Shown here in pieces: positions 1 to 12,475 of a stretch of DNA of 64,000 bases. Source of the stretch: Beroe forskalii (taxonomy: Eukaryota; Ctenophora; Nuda; Beroida; Beroidae); assembly GCA_011033025.1 (NCBI GenBank), contig WFMF01000019.1, positions 682,001 to 746,000 on the forward strand. The letters are read 5' to 3'. The notes below the pieces were generated by a model. The model was not told the origin of the DNA. It saw only the letters and a list, made by a program, of their open reading frames with translations, and searched no databases. Numbering within the stretch: position 1 is the stretch's first letter; the number at the start of each line of letters is the position of its first letter. Position numbers and translations under genes: made by a program.

Positions 1-2880
1 AGTCTGCAGGAGGGGGGACAGTTAGAACTTAGTGGCAACCTCCCACACCCTTATAGTCTGCAGGAGGGGGACAGTTAGAACTTAGTGGCAACCTCCCACA
101 CCCTTATAGTCTGCAGGAGGGGACAGTTAGAACTTAGTGGCAACCTCCCACACCCTTATAGTCTGCAGGAGAGACAGTTAGAACTTAGTGGCAACCTCCC
201 ACACCCTTATAGTCTGCAGGAGGGGACAGTTAGAACTTAGTGGCAACCTCCCACACCCTTATAGTCTGCAGGAGGGGACAGTTAGAACTTAGTGGCAACC
301 TCCCACACCCTTATAGTCTGCAGGAGGGACAGTTGGAACTTAGTGGCACCTCCCACCCCTTATAGTCTGCAGGAGAGACAGTTAGAACCCTCCCACACCC
401 TTATAGTCTGCAGGAGGGAGAGTTAGAACTTTTTCCCATTATAGTCTGCAAAAGTTTAATTTGATATCAAATTCAGTCTGCAACAATTATCACTTTAGTG
501 GCAACCTCCCACACCCTTATAGTCTGCAGGAGGGGGGACAGTTAGAACTTAGTGGCAACCTCCCACACCCTTATAGTCTGCAGGAGGGGGAGAGTTAGAA
601 CTTAGTGGCAACCTCCCACACCCTTATAGTCTGCAGGAGAGACAGTTAGAACTTAGTGGCAACCTCCCACACCCTTATAGTCTGCAGGAGGAGACAGTTA
701 GAACTTAGTGGCAACCTCCCACACCCTTATAGTCTGCAGGAGAGACAGTTAGAACTTAGTGGCAACCTCCCACACCCTTATAGTCTGCAGGAGGGGGAGA
801 GTTAGAACTTAGTGGCAACCTCCCACACCCTTATAGTCTGCAGGAGGGGGGAGAGTTAGAACTTAGTGGCAACCTCCCACACCCTTATAGTCTGCAGGAG
901 GGGGACAGTTAGAACTTAGTGGCAACCTCCCACACCCTTATAGTCTGCAGGAGGGGACAGTTAGAACTTAGTGGCAACCTCCCACACCCTTATAGTCTGC
1001 AGGAGGGGACAGTTAGAACTTAGTGGCAACCTCCCACACCCTTATAGTCTGCAGGAGGGGAGAGTTAGAACTTAGTGGCAACCTCCCACACCCTTATAGT
1101 CTGCAGGAGGGGAGAGTTAGAACTTAGTGGCAACCTCCCACACCCTTATAGTCTGCAGGAGGGGAGAGTTAGAACTTAGTGGCAACCTCCCACACCCTTA
1201 TAGTCTGCAGGAGGGAGAGAGTTAGAACTTAGTGGCAACCTCCCACACCCTTATAGTCTGCAGGAGGGGAGAGTTAGAACTTAGTGGCAACCTCCCACAC
1301 CCTTATAGTCTGCAGGAGGGGGAGAGTTAGAACTTAGTGGCAACCTCCCACACCCTTATAGTCTGCAGGAGGGGAGAGTTAGAACTTAGTGGCAACCTCC
1401 CACACCCTTATAGTCTGCAGGAGGGGAGGTTAGAACTTACACCCTTATAGTCTGCAGGAGGGGAGAGTTAGAACTTAGTGGCAACCTCCCACACCCTTAT
1501 AGTCTGCAGGAGGGGGGAGAGTTAGAACTTAGTGGCAACCTCCCACACCCTTATAGTCTGCAGGAGAGACAGTTAGAACTTAGTGGCAACCTCCCACACC
1601 CTTATAGTCTGCAGGAGGGAGAGTTAGAACTTAGTGGCAACCTCCCACACCCTTATAGTCTGCAGGAGGAGACAGTTAGAACTTAGTGGCAACCTCCCAC
1701 ACCCTTATAGTCTGCAGGAGGGGAGAGTTAGAACTTAGTGGCAACCTCCCACACCTTATAGTCTGCAGGAGAGACAGTTAGAACTTAGTGGCAACCTCCC
1801 ACACCCTTATAGTCTGCAGGAGGGGGAGAGTTAGAACTTAGTGGCAACCTCCCACACCCTTATAGTCTGCAGGAGGGGGGACAGGTTAGAACTTAGTGGC
1901 AACCTCCCACACCCTTATAGTCTGCAGGAGGGGACAGTTAGAACTTAGTGGCAACCTCCCACACCCTTATAGTCTGCAGGAGGGGGAGAGTTAGAACTTA
2001 GTGGCAACCTCCCACACCCTTATAGTCTGCAGGAGGGGACAGTTAGAACTTAGTGGCAACCTCCCACACCCTTATAGTCTGCAGGAGGGGGAGAGTTAGA
2101 ACTTAGTGGCAACCTCCCACACCCTTATAGTCTGCAGGAGGGGAGAGTTAGAACTTAGTGGCAACCTCCCACACCCTTATAGTCTGCAGGAGGGGACAGT
2201 TAGAACTTAGTGGCAACCTCCCACACCCTTATAGTCTGCAGGAGAGAGGGTTAGAACTTAGTGGCAACATAGTCTGCAGGAGGGGGAGAGTTAGAACTTA
2301 GTGGCAACCTCCCACACCCTTATAGTCTGCAGGAGGGGGAGAGTTAGAACTTAGTGGCAACCTCCCACACCCTTATAGTCTGCAGGAGGGGGGAGAGTTA
2401 GAACTTAGTGGCAACCTCCCACACCCTTATAGTCTGCAGGAGGGGGGAGTTAGAACTTAGTGGCAACCTCCCACACCCTTATAGTCTGCAGGAGGGGGGA
2501 GAGTTAGAACTTAGTGGCAACCTCCCACACCCTTATAGTCTGCAGGGAGGGGGACAGTTAGAACTTAGTGGCAACCTCCCACACCCTTATAGTCTGCAGG
2601 AGGGGAGCGGTTAGAACTTAGTGGCAACCTCCCACACCCTTATAGTCTGCAGGAGGGGGACAGTTAGAACTTAGTGACAACCTCCCACACCCTTATAGTC
2701 TGCAGGAGGGGAGACAGTTAGAACTTAGTGGCAACCTCCCACACCCTTATAGTCTGCAGGAGGAGAGACAGTTAGAACTTAGTGGCAACCTCCCACACCC
2801 TTATAGTCTGCAGGAGGGGAGAGTTAGAACTTAGTGGCAACCTCCCACACCCTTATAGTCTGCAAAAGGGGACAGTTAGA
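1..2880. repeat. Minisatellite, about 54 units of 52-55 bp
   Basis: Head-to-tail units each contain AGTCTGCAGGAGG, a variable run of G, ACAGTTAGAACTTAGTGG and CAACCTCCCACACCCTTAT. Unit length varies mainly by the number of G after CTGCAGGA and by a GACA or GAGA state before GTTAGAAC. One diverged patch near 430-500 breaks the array, and a few units are internally deleted (about 1430-1445, 2250-2275). The array begins at or before the window edge. It lies downstream of the last visible LIS1 exon, so it is probably in a LIS1 intron or its 3' flank. Stop-free frames through the array are repeat translations, not genes. Confidence 0.97.
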
Positions 2881-3126
2881 ATTAATATCAAGGATGTTGT
2901 CATTTCTAAAATCATAAATCATCAAGATGGTGGATTAACGTTTACATGACCCAAAAGGATTCGCGCGCTACTTTGAATAATGAAACATTCTGAAGAACGA
3001 GGCAGGAATTTAGCACATTTTAGGAATTCATCGATATTGTTCGTTATGTAGCTTAGTCAAAAGGAAGCCATAAGGTATCATGATCATCAGCACACGCACA
3101 CGTGTACGTCAGTACAAATCACTCAC

Positions 3127-5534
3127 GTGATCATTTGATCCGGAGGCGATGAGTTTGCCGTCGGGCGAGACAGTGGCCACCCTGACCCACTCGCGGTGCC
3201 CAGTGAGGGTCTTGGTACAGTAGCCGGTGGCCACCTCCCACACTTTGATGCTCTTGTCCCGGCTGGCCGAGACCAGGAAGTCCCCCGTGGGGAGGAACTC
3301 CACTGAAGAGACCGTGTGGTCGTGACCTGGAGGGGGAGAGCGGGTTAGGAGACGAGGGGGAGTGGGTTAGGAGACGAGGGGAGTGGGTTAGGAGACGAGG
3401 GGGTGGGGTTAGGAGACGAGGGGGAGGGGTTAGGAGATGGTGGGAAATTGGGGAACTCAAAGAGGAATTAACGAGGAAAAATACACCGTATTTAAAATTA
3501 CAAACTATTTGTGGCCTAAATTTTAAAATGAAATAAATAGGATTATTTTTGAATATTAAATTATTCAACAAAAAAAGAAATCGTCCCTCCGATGACGCAC
3601 CATGCAATGTTTTGATGCATTCGTATCCCACGAAGTCCCAGAGTCGGATGGTGAGGTCTGAGGAGCAGGAGGCGAGGGTTTTTCCGGAGCTCTCGAACGC
3701 GATGTCGTTCACTGCGTCAGTGTGCCCCTTCAGAGTTCTCTCGAAGTCCCCACTTTCGTAATCCCAAACCTGTCGGATTAGAGGGATTCTAATAGGGATA
3801 ACGTATTTTTTGCAGACTGGAAGAACGCCGACAAGTCGAAAAGTGGAAGTTGAAATGGAAGTGTAAGATGGAAGAGATTCATGGATCATGAGTTTCATTT
3901 CATTGTGTGTAAACGCTTCCTCCGAGCTGTGATTTATAACATCTAAATAGCATTTGCATTTATAATGTTATACACACATAATATTCAAATACGCTGAAAA
4001 TGTGACAAGTGCGTCATTTTATCTACACAAAGCGACCTTCAATATAAGCCGTTGAAGTTTGACAGGTAACTCTAATCGGTTACTTATGAAATGTTATGTG
4101 CAGGTAAAATTCATACGACTATAAGCAGTAATAAGTGTGAGCTTAGCATTCTAACAGCTCATTTCTGCGTACACGAGTGAATTGGGTACGTGACCTTCAA
4201 GAACATATTGTAGTTATAAACTAAAGTTAATTCTGCGAGAGTGTGCATGTGCAGAAATAAGGCGAGGATTCTCCTGAGTACAAAGTCCACACACGCGTGT
4301 ATAGCGTACATAGAGCAACAGTACAGTGTACACCGTACAAAACACATTGTACAGTATGCAGTACACTAAACATTGTACAGTATACAGTACATAATACAAT
4401 GTACAGTTCAGTTCACTGTACACTATACATTTTACGTTGTACTGCAGAGTCAGGACACAACGATGTACACTATACAATCCACAATACACTGCAGAATACA
4501 CTACAAACTATATATAACATATCCCAACACACTACACAGTACACGCCACTCACCTTTATCGAACCATCTTCTGAAGCTGACACCATGACGTTGTAAACTG
4601 GGTGGAACTTGACTCGGGTCACCGGCATACGGTGTCCCGTCAGGCAATACCGTTCGGGGGGTCGCGGTATCCAGTTGTCAGCTGATCTGTCCTTCTTGGT
4701 GGGGCCTCCCTCGTATTCCTTGACGGTTTCCGTCATCTTGGATTCCAGGTCCATGACTTTCTTCTGGAGACGCAGCACTGAGGTCCACTTCTTCTCGAGC
4801 AAGCCATTGAACTTCTTGTCGTTCACTTTGTCAGAGGGCTGAAGTGGGAATTGGATGATTTTACTGTTTTAAGGGAGTGAAAATACGGGCATTTCGCGTC
4901 ATTTACAGTTCACAATCTTCTGTGATTGTAATTTATTTATAGACGAAAGCTGTAAATTATACTAGCATAAGTACGTATTTATCTATGGAGGCATATTCTA
5001 AAATTATGCTTTTAAATTGCATAAAATTGTAATTACGAAGGAAAATCATGCTTGCAAATACTCGGTCGATCCCTCCAGCTTTGTTTTACTTGTATAGTGT
5101 ATTTGTATTGCGTAATCTACAACTTGGATTACAATTTTAAACAATTATTCGTAGTGGAGTGAGGAAATAGTTGCAGTACACCGGTGACGCAAGCCTCGGA
5201 ATTTGCTCTGAATGTTAAACCAAGAATTTGGATGCTAGATGCAGGACCTGCGCGCGCAGCACGCGCGCGCAAAACGCGCCAAGAACCCTTAAATTGAACG
5301 GAGATTTTAAGACCGGTAAACGAATTTTACGAATGTGACACAGGGGCACAAGTTTGATTGGATAGCCAGAAATAGCTTTAGTTGAATACATATCCGATAA
5401 TAAAGTGATACTGCATATCTCAAAAACATGCAAAAACAATCGACGAACAACCTACCACATCTGCTTCCTGCACGAAATGGTTGTAAGCCTCAATGTAACC
5501 AGAGGATTTCAGATAATCTGCAATAGCACAGTTC
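3127..5534 (-). CDS. PAFAH1B1: LIS1 / PAFAH1B1 (lissencephaly-1), partial, four exons
   Basis: Dynein regulator and PAF-acetylhydrolase non-catalytic beta subunit. Exons in transcript order: 5534-5456 (LisH core, [20 protein letters not shown]), 4838-4554 (coiled coil with [19 protein letters not shown], then WD repeat 1 from about [13 protein letters not shown]), 3769-3601 (WD repeat 2, [20 protein letters not shown]), 3326-3127 (WD repeat 3 and the start of 4, [17 protein letters not shown] to GSNDH). All have AG acceptors and GT donors and the phases agree: 79, 285, 169 and 200 nt join without a frameshift. The LisH exon starts one base into a codon, as at the human intron between DEL and NRA. 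The initiator exon (expected to encode MVLSQRQ-like residues) was not found to the right. The exons for WD repeats 4-7 lie left of the window. Sequence identity with the family is high throughout, so the gene is probably functional. Confidence 0.95.
3329..3440. repeat. G-rich 21-bp minisatellite abutting a LIS1 splice acceptor
   Basis: About five units of GGTTAGGAGACGAGGGGG with small variations. On the LIS1 (minus) strand they read as CT-rich tracts, each with a CTAAC, and the array runs directly into the CTCCCCCTCCAG acceptor of the exon at 3326. The intron's polypyrimidine tract is therefore repeat-derived. Confidence 0.9.
4290..4530. repeat. Degenerate TGTAC/GTACAGTA palindromic low-complexity tract
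   Basis: Dense TGTACA, GTACAGTA and ACAGTATACAGTAC strings lie in the LIS1 intron between the exons ending at 4554 and starting at 3769. Open frames on both strands here only reflect the repeat (Met/Tyr/Cys/Thr-rich). A smaller tract of the same kind occurs at 8570-8630. Confidence 0.75.
5240..5280. repeat. CpG/GC-dinucleotide island of 40 bp inside a LIS1 intron
   Basis: Alternating GCGCGCG segments (CTGCGCGCGCAGCACGCGCG and AAAACGCGCC) stand out in AT-rich intron sequence. They could adopt Z-DNA or form a hairpin. No function is shown. Confidence 0.5.
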
Positions 5535-8500
5535 CTGAAAGATATGTGATGTAAGCAAATTTGTCTGGAATAGACATAACAGAAACCATGAAATGAACGG
5601 AAATTGTGTTGTGAAGTGTTGCTCAAACACGACATGCAAGGTAGTCAAGTGGTAGCCAAAAGAGTTTCTCCATACCTAAGCTGTAATAACACTCTGGCAT
5701 AATACACGGTCATGTGTTGGTTAAAGTTGCAAGAAGTCATATTGCATTTAACAACATATTATAACAGTGTTTAAAACGACACCACTTCGACCAACTACGA
5801 GAATTTTTCTCATAGGAGAAGATGTGGATGCGTAATTGATAGTCCTTGGATTTATAGGGATAGTATTACAAATTGTATACACCCGTTAAATCAATAGATG
5901 TCTTGTATTGGTAAACAATCATATTGTGTATAGCATCGTTATAAGACAAATGACGTGTGAGCTACGAAAGTATAAACAATAAATCGTAAAAAGGATGTTG
6001 ACAACAAAAGGGGAACTAAAGAGCACGACACCGGCGGTAATTGATGGAGTGTAGGCACTGGTGTCAACTTGTGGCTGGCACTAGCAAGGTCTAAACAGAA
6101 CACAGTCTCTGTTATGTAGACCGAGTGAAATGTGATCTGTGTACAATATGTGTTACATAAACACAGTGTATAGTGTATAGACAGTGTATAAAAGTTTATG
6201 TATCGAATGTATAAATAAATGTGAAGTTATTGCGTAGAGGCCGTGTATAATGTATAAAAAACGTGTGTATTACTATTGTGAATTTGTGATTCGTGTAAAT
6301 GGTAATGGGGTTTTCTGAAATAAAGTTTTTAAGGAACCCATGGTACCCCGTTTTAGTAACCTTTTATTGGTCGTGGCTCTGAGGACAACTACATGAGAGT
6401 TGTAATTTGGTGTACCATGAATTCTATAAAAAGTTTATTTACCGTATCACTGACTACTAGCACAAGCTTGACTTTTGACTTGGTAAACGCAGTGATTATG
6501 GCACTGGATCACTAGGGACCTACTCAATTCCTATCCTATATATTTGTACCCTTATTAAGATACAAATGCACACTGACTGACCCAAGATGCACGATTCACC
6601 ACATCTACTGATCATTCATCAGATGTTTATAGTAGTGAAGTAGTGAGTAGATGATTAGATAACATTTAAAATGTGTATGTTAACCATACATCTTCTAGTT
6701 CTTTTGATATTCTAAGTCTGAGAAGATCAAAGTGAATCACTCACTAATAACCACATGAATTAATTAACACTGGTACGTATCGTGATTTGAATATTGTTTG
6801 TGAAATGATATCCTGCATGCCGACCACCTTAAAAGCTGGCCCAAGGACCTGGGAAAGGGTAAAATATGCAGTTAATTAACTGCTATAAGTGGTATGCATT
6901 TCAATGCATGGGTAGTGGAATAAGGACAGGTTAGAATGTTGACACTTGACGCTCTGGTGACAGAATACAAGGATACACAACTTATAAGTACACGTCATAA
7001 TGTACATATTATTCAGTATTTTATTTATTACTGTTAGAGAATTCTTATTAACGTTTACACATGTATTATGCTAAGCAGCAGGCTGTCAACGAAACAATTC
7101 ACATTTATTATATGTAGTGGGCTGGGAATTAATGGGGAAAATACTCTGAATTGTTAGCAAAGATTAATTAAAGCTCTATTGCCTATTCATAGAACATTAG
7201 AAGACATGAATTATGAACAATGAACTGTATGCACAATGCAGCATATGACTTCTTTCTTTGAACTGTTAATATCATTCAATGTGGAAACTGGTTGAGTGAA
7301 TATTGAACGCTATCGCTGATTAATTACAAACCCATTAAAGGCTAATTACCTGTTAACGGAATGTGTTTAACTTCTGACATAATGATACAAAATAATCTGC
7401 TGATTAGTGTCAATAGATAGAACTAATATTTAGCAATCTCAGAGTTCTCAAAGTACATTTGAAATGCATATATACTGTAATGATCATTTTTTTTGTTCTT
7501 GCAGCAAATTTAGTAATATATCGGATCTTTCAACAAGAGTAAATCTAGCATTGCCCTATTGAATATACATATATATTTGAGTAGTTGTACATTGTAATAA
7601 TACGCATTTTAATGCATTTCAATATTATACTATACGTACTTTTGTCGTATGATCTTTGCGACGAAAGTAACACATTATTATCAAGAGAGTATGAAGAGTA
7701 TTATTTCATTGCCGGTAATATGAATAGCAGCAGTATTTTGACTGTACCATGACTTTTGTAGTGCAATACAATTGGAGACATATTAAAGTCTGTTGTTCTG
7801 GTGGTTGCTTAAAAATATGATAATAAACACGCAGCAATAACGTCATAATCAGGGGTTAATATGGTGGGTTGATTACGTCACAAACCAATTTGTCGCAACA
7901 TACTATTGAGATACTGCTGAGATTGACAAGCTACAGAAACTGAAATGAATTAGTTTCTCTAATATATATAGTTCCATCAATCAGTCAGTGAAATTATTCT
8001 CTGATTTAACAATAAAAGTTGAACTCTTATAATTAATAGGTGGCAAATCAAAAGCATCATATTGTTCAAAAATATCTTCCAAATTATGAATATCTACCAG
8101 ATATAAGGAAGGATTAAGGTACTTAGGTAGTAGAAATGAAACCATTTAGGAAATGCACTTAGCTCCTAATTCCTAATTCGATATGTAACAGGAACTCAGC
8201 ACCCACTATTTCCGGCTTTATAAATCATTCATGATAGTTAACTGCTAACACTTGATCACTTGACAGTTATCAAAGGTTGTGAAGGGGGTTAGAGGATACT
8301 AATAGTGTTCTGTAACCTTCAACAACATGCAACTCTCTCAGAAAAAAGTGGGAAGGTTTAATCAAATAATGAAACTTCAGGAATCTGGAATGTGAAATTG
8401 ATAAGGAATTTGAAATAAAATCCTCAAATCAAAACATGAAATCAATGGCTTCAAAAACTGAAATTATAGGGAAGTACACACATTTTCCATTTTCTGCGGA

Positions 8501-8935
8501 CGTTTGAAATACAATATTTATGATTTTAACCGTACAATGCAAGTAGGCAATGGAAATGACACGCACATAACAGTACAGTACCGTACAGTTCATCAATCAA
8601 TTATACACGTCATGTACAGTACATCAAGACAGTTATGACTGAAATGAGAATCACTGAGAAACACGACGTTCAGTAAATTGTATATCATGCGCAGTGATTG
8701 AAATTATTTCAAATAGTTTTCAATTGACGATTTTTGGAGTTCAAATTCAGAGAAGGATAGAATTTGCATTATCATACTTCTCTCAAATCTCTCCCAAATA
8801 TTAATGAAATGGTAGGTCATCAGGCTAGTGTAGTTAGAGGCTGCTGCACACCGTGGTATACAATATGTTAAGTGAATATTAGGAGGCTCCGGATCCAATT
8901 ACACTGTACACACCTCCATCAGCCAGGCTTTGCAT
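5535..8935. other. AT-rich stretch without recognised genes
   Basis: Presumably the 5' intron of LIS1, because the initiator exon must lie to the right of 5534. I see no convincing exon, RNA gene or mobile element. Local low-complexity patches occur (GTGTATAGTGTATAGACAG near 6160-6190; ACAGTACAGTACCGTAC near 8575). Confidence 0.6.
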
Positions 8936-9290
8936 GTGAAGTACAAGGGACACACACACTCCATGCATCTAGAGATACAGTAGGTAGAGAGGCAGGCAAC
9001 ATATACACTGAGATACAGTAGTTACCCTAGTTAGAGAAGCATGTGAAGTACAAGGGGCACACACACTCCATGCATCTAGAGATACAGCAGAGGCAGGCAA
9101 TATATGCACAGAGATACCGCAGAGGCAGGCAAAATATACACAGAGATACAGTAGGTAGAGAGACAGGCAACATTTACACTGAGATACAGTAGGTCCAAAG
9201 GCAGGCAACATTTACACTGAGATACAGCAGATAGAGAGGTAGGCAACATTTACACTGATATACAGCAGAGGCAGGCAACGGTAGAGGTGA
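8936..9290. repeat. Degenerate minisatellite, about 38-bp units
   Basis: Units share GAGATACAGYAG, AGAGGCAGGCAAC and AT(A/T)TACACTGAGATACAG. A longer direct duplication (ACACACACTCCATGCATCTA, at 8950 and 9060) lies at the left end. A minus-strand open frame across it is a repeat translation. Confidence 0.85.
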
Positions 9291-11389
9291 CAGTGACACA
9301 AGATATCCAACAGCGGTGAGTGACACCAGTTTTAAAATGAGGCAGCACATGTTTATCCCAATTCCTAGTCTATTGCCATCATGTGAAATGTCCTAAGTCT
9401 TGACACCACTTGACACCAGTATACTTTGACGAATGGCGATTCATACCAGGAGAGGAAGACACTGATGACTTATAGCCCCGTCTAGCCTATCACCGGTCCC
9501 CTAAATCATCCTCTCTAAATTGGAAATTTTGTACAGCGCTGAGCAGTTGTAGTCCTGTACCTGATCAGCAAAGGGTTCTGCGGCACATGAACCTCTGGCT
9601 ATATGCCGATTTAGGGGGATGCTCACTGCTCACACACATTGTCGTTCCAAACCAGTAGTCAGTACCCTTCCCTTACCAAAACCCCACCCCAGACCAGGTG
9701 AGTCTAGTAACACACCTCACTCGGCTCTGTAACAGTCTCCCTGTTAACTTTGATCAACTGAGCTTGCCCTTCTCGCCGTCGGCTTGCTAGCGTATTGCAC
9801 GGTAGCAGTTAGAGTGATAAAGTCAAAAGCGAAATGCGCTGTAATTTCCCCACCAGTGTCACACTGTCACAGTCCCCAATTAAAACATGAAAGTGTGCCG
9901 CAGCGTCCCAACAGAACCAAATGTAAGTCAAAAATCTGATATCTAGTAACCACTGTACATGAATTATCTCATAATAAAATGGTGAGTTGCAACGATTTTA
10001 ATGTTTTTCAAAAATTGAAACTTTGAATCTATACTCGTTACCCATTTCATAACGCACACAGTTTTAGGCGAAGGGGGAGGGTAGTAGGTATCATCACTGT
10101 TCGATATCATGTCGCTGTGGTTGTCAAACCCATGTGTTGGGTACCTCTAAGGGCTTCAAAACAAAATATAATAATAATAATAATATGCAATATTATACAA
10201 AATATAAAAACGACCCCTCACCAGGGTACTGCAGTACGCCAATCAAGGAATCGAATACGTGGAAAAACACCACATATGAGTATGACTACTGGTAGTTACT
10301 CATTATACTCAATACACAAGTAATTATTAAACAACTATAGCCTCCTTCATTTCTATGAGGGTATAAAAATTACATTTTAGTAACATAGGTAAGTAGGTAG
10401 GTATAACTTATTTACAGAAGTATAACTTATAGCCTCTAGGTATTCAAAACCTAAATGGCTTTTCATTTATAGTATGATCTATGAAAGTGTCAAGTAAAAT
10501 GGAAGTTATGAAGGAATGTAAATCACAGGTACAACGGGACTAAAAACAAACCAATTGTCGTAAATAAACCAAAAGTTCCTTATATTACTGAATCAAGGAC
10601 AGCAAAACTTTACGTCAATATATACGCAATACTATTCAAACCTTTCAATGATAAATAAAGATCATCAATCATCGTAGACCGTAGTAGTACTAATAACGCA
10701 ATATAGTGAGCTGCACAAAGGGGCAAGGAGCAGCAAACCAAAGAAGGAGCTGCACGGGGGACAATGCGAAAGTTACTTGACACAAATGCTTTACACCACA
10801 CACTTGCAGAGTACCTATATAGCTATATATATATACTGCGCACACACACACACACACACCTCCAAATGTAACAATGAGAATAAAGACACAGAGCTCACAC
10901 CACTGTACGACCTCTAAATATATATTATATTCTCTCTCTCTTCGAAAGGAGGGCGCCAATGCAGGGTATCGTATGATAGGTCCACTTGGAATGACGCGTT
11001 TACCAAGGCCGGGAATAGTGAATTGATGACGATAAGCCGCCTAGTTCTCGTGCATGACTTGTGTACTGGAAACGAATAAGTATAAATATATGTTATGGGT
11101 ATGTGATCTACATACTGGGAGCAGGGGCATCGCTTCCACGATAGTTGACCAATTCAATTTCGAAATTTATGAACTTGTGTGCAGTGAAACAACACCTATC
11201 AAGTTGCATACAAATAGTTCAGTAAACAGGAGCTACGATTTGATTTAATTAGTTCAAGTTCAAACTGACATTATTCTCTAGGGGGGCCAACCTCGAAAAA
11301 ACCCCGTAAACCCCGAAAAAATAAACCCCTATTTGGTTCTTCTTCTATCCACTTTGAGGTTTTGGGGGGTTTAAATTTGGAGATACTGA
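9291..11389. other. Intergenic or 5' intronic sequence with microsatellites
   Basis: The part at 9400-9860 is less AT-rich than its surroundings and holds splice-site-like strings on both strands, so a non-coding 5' exon of LIS1 is possible but unproven. Microsatellites: (ATA)n at about 10168-10188, (TA)n plus (CA)n at about 10826-10860, (CT)n at about 10930-10941. No coding exon was recognised. Confidence 0.45.
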
Positions 11390-12475
11390 GTACCATTTCA
11401 AAATAGGGCCAAAAATCCTCAACTGCAATGGTACCATTTCAGAAAAGGGTCGAAAATCCTTAACAAAAATAGTACCATTTCAGAAAAGTGCCAAAAAATT
11501 TCAACATAAATGGTAAAATTTCAGATAAGTGTCGAAAATCGTAATCAAAAATGGTTCCATTTCAGAAAAAGGTCGAAAATCGTCAACAAAAAATGGTACC
11601 ATTTCCGAAAAGTGCCAAAAATCTTCAGGGAAAATGGTACCATTTCTCCTCAACACCTCGACGCAGAACTCCAGACAGTACGACACTCCCTCCTACAGAA
11701 TGGATTCCCTCCCTCCCGCATCTCCTCCATCATGACAGAGGTCTCCCAGAAGTTCAACAAACCCTCCACCCACCAATCTCTCGCTGCCTTCAACAGAGAC
11801 ATCAAACCACGACCCTCCTTGAAGACCTTCCTCCCCTTCCACCCCTCCCTCTCCCAACCCATCAAGAAGATCCTCAACGACCACGACATCGACGTCACTT
11901 TCTCCTCCAACACCTCCCTCCGGAACCTCCTCACCAAGACGAAGACTACTCCTCCCTCCTCCCAGACCCCCCACACCATCTACGAGATCAGCTGCCTCGA
12001 CTACCCCGCCAAGTACAACGGACAGACCTACCGCCCCCTCCTCGACAGAATGAAAGAACACGAACGATGCTACAGACTGAACAACGCAGTTGATGTGGAA
12101 CCATGTGGAACCCTATCCTTCGCAGGATCTCTTCAACCTTCAGACCTACTGACTCAGGAATCCTCTTCCCTAACTACTGAAACCACTTTTCTTGTTTTTG
12201 TTATTTGTGATATTGCATTTGATTATCCCGTCACCTGATCACTCACGCCCTCCACCCATCCCCCTCCCTGACACCACTCATTTCATTTATAAGCATTCTC
12301 TCACCTTCCATCTTCAGCTGACGACGATAATCACATGATTTTCGAAAGCTCCTGATTTAAAGTTTATCGTATCATTACATCATTTAACATTTTAAACTTG
12401 CTCTCTAAGAAAAGGGTTGAAAATCCTCAACAAAAATGGTACCATTTCAAGATGAGGCTCGAAAATCTTAAATTG
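11390..12475. repeat. Minisatellite of about 43 bp, split by a retroelement
   Basis: Units read roughly AAATGGTACCATTTCAGAAA then AGGGTCGAAAATCCTCAACA. About six units occupy 11390-11646 and one and a half more follow at 12408-12475. The 760 bp between them is a Penelope fragment, so the two parts were one array before the insertion. Confidence 0.88.
11647..12407 (+). mobile_element. Penelope-like element fragment with GIY-YIG endonuclease
   Basis: An open frame through 12238 encodes the end of a Penelope-type protein. It has the linker motif SNTSLRNLLTKTK, then the GIY-YIG core IYEISCLDYPAKYNGQTYR followed by LLDRMKEH. In intact family members the core reads CxDC and YIG, but here the second Cys is Tyr and Ile is Asn, so it is probably inactive. 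The reverse transcriptase domain is absent (5' truncation), and the sequence after the helix ERCYRLNN no longer matches the family. The 3' end carries CTGACGACGATAATCACATG and a TTTCGAAAGC string like Penelope 3' UTRs. The piece is GC-richer than its surroundings. Confidence 0.8.

Noticed and set aside
2408..2614. 68-codon open frame in the 52-55-bp array
   Set aside because: Direct translation of the minisatellite (repeated LSGNLPHPYSLQ), no other coding evidence.
1..2880. CRISPR-like regularity of the array
   Set aside because: Units are contiguous with no unique spacers, and the genome is eukaryotic.
3131..3898. 255-codon minus-strand frame spanning LIS1 exons
   Set aside because: Reads through an intron; only the WD40 exon part is real and is covered by the exon model.
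4214..4596. Overlapping Cys/Tyr/Thr-rich frames on both strands
   Set aside because: Translations of the GTACAGTA low-complexity tract inside a LIS1 intron.
5535..5600. ATG at 5591 (minus) as LIS1 start, reading into the LisH exon
   Set aside because: The encoded MVSVMSIPDKFAY does not resemble the conserved LIS1 N-terminus and a good AG acceptor lies at the exon border.
10084..10190. tRNA-derived SINE (GTGGTTGTCAAACCC and (ATA)n tail)
   Set aside because: A and B box matches are poor and no clear tRNA fold or target duplication was found.
11650..12061. Overlapping frames on both strands at the Penelope fragment
   Set aside because: Antisense and off-frame shadows of the GC-rich Penelope coding sequence.
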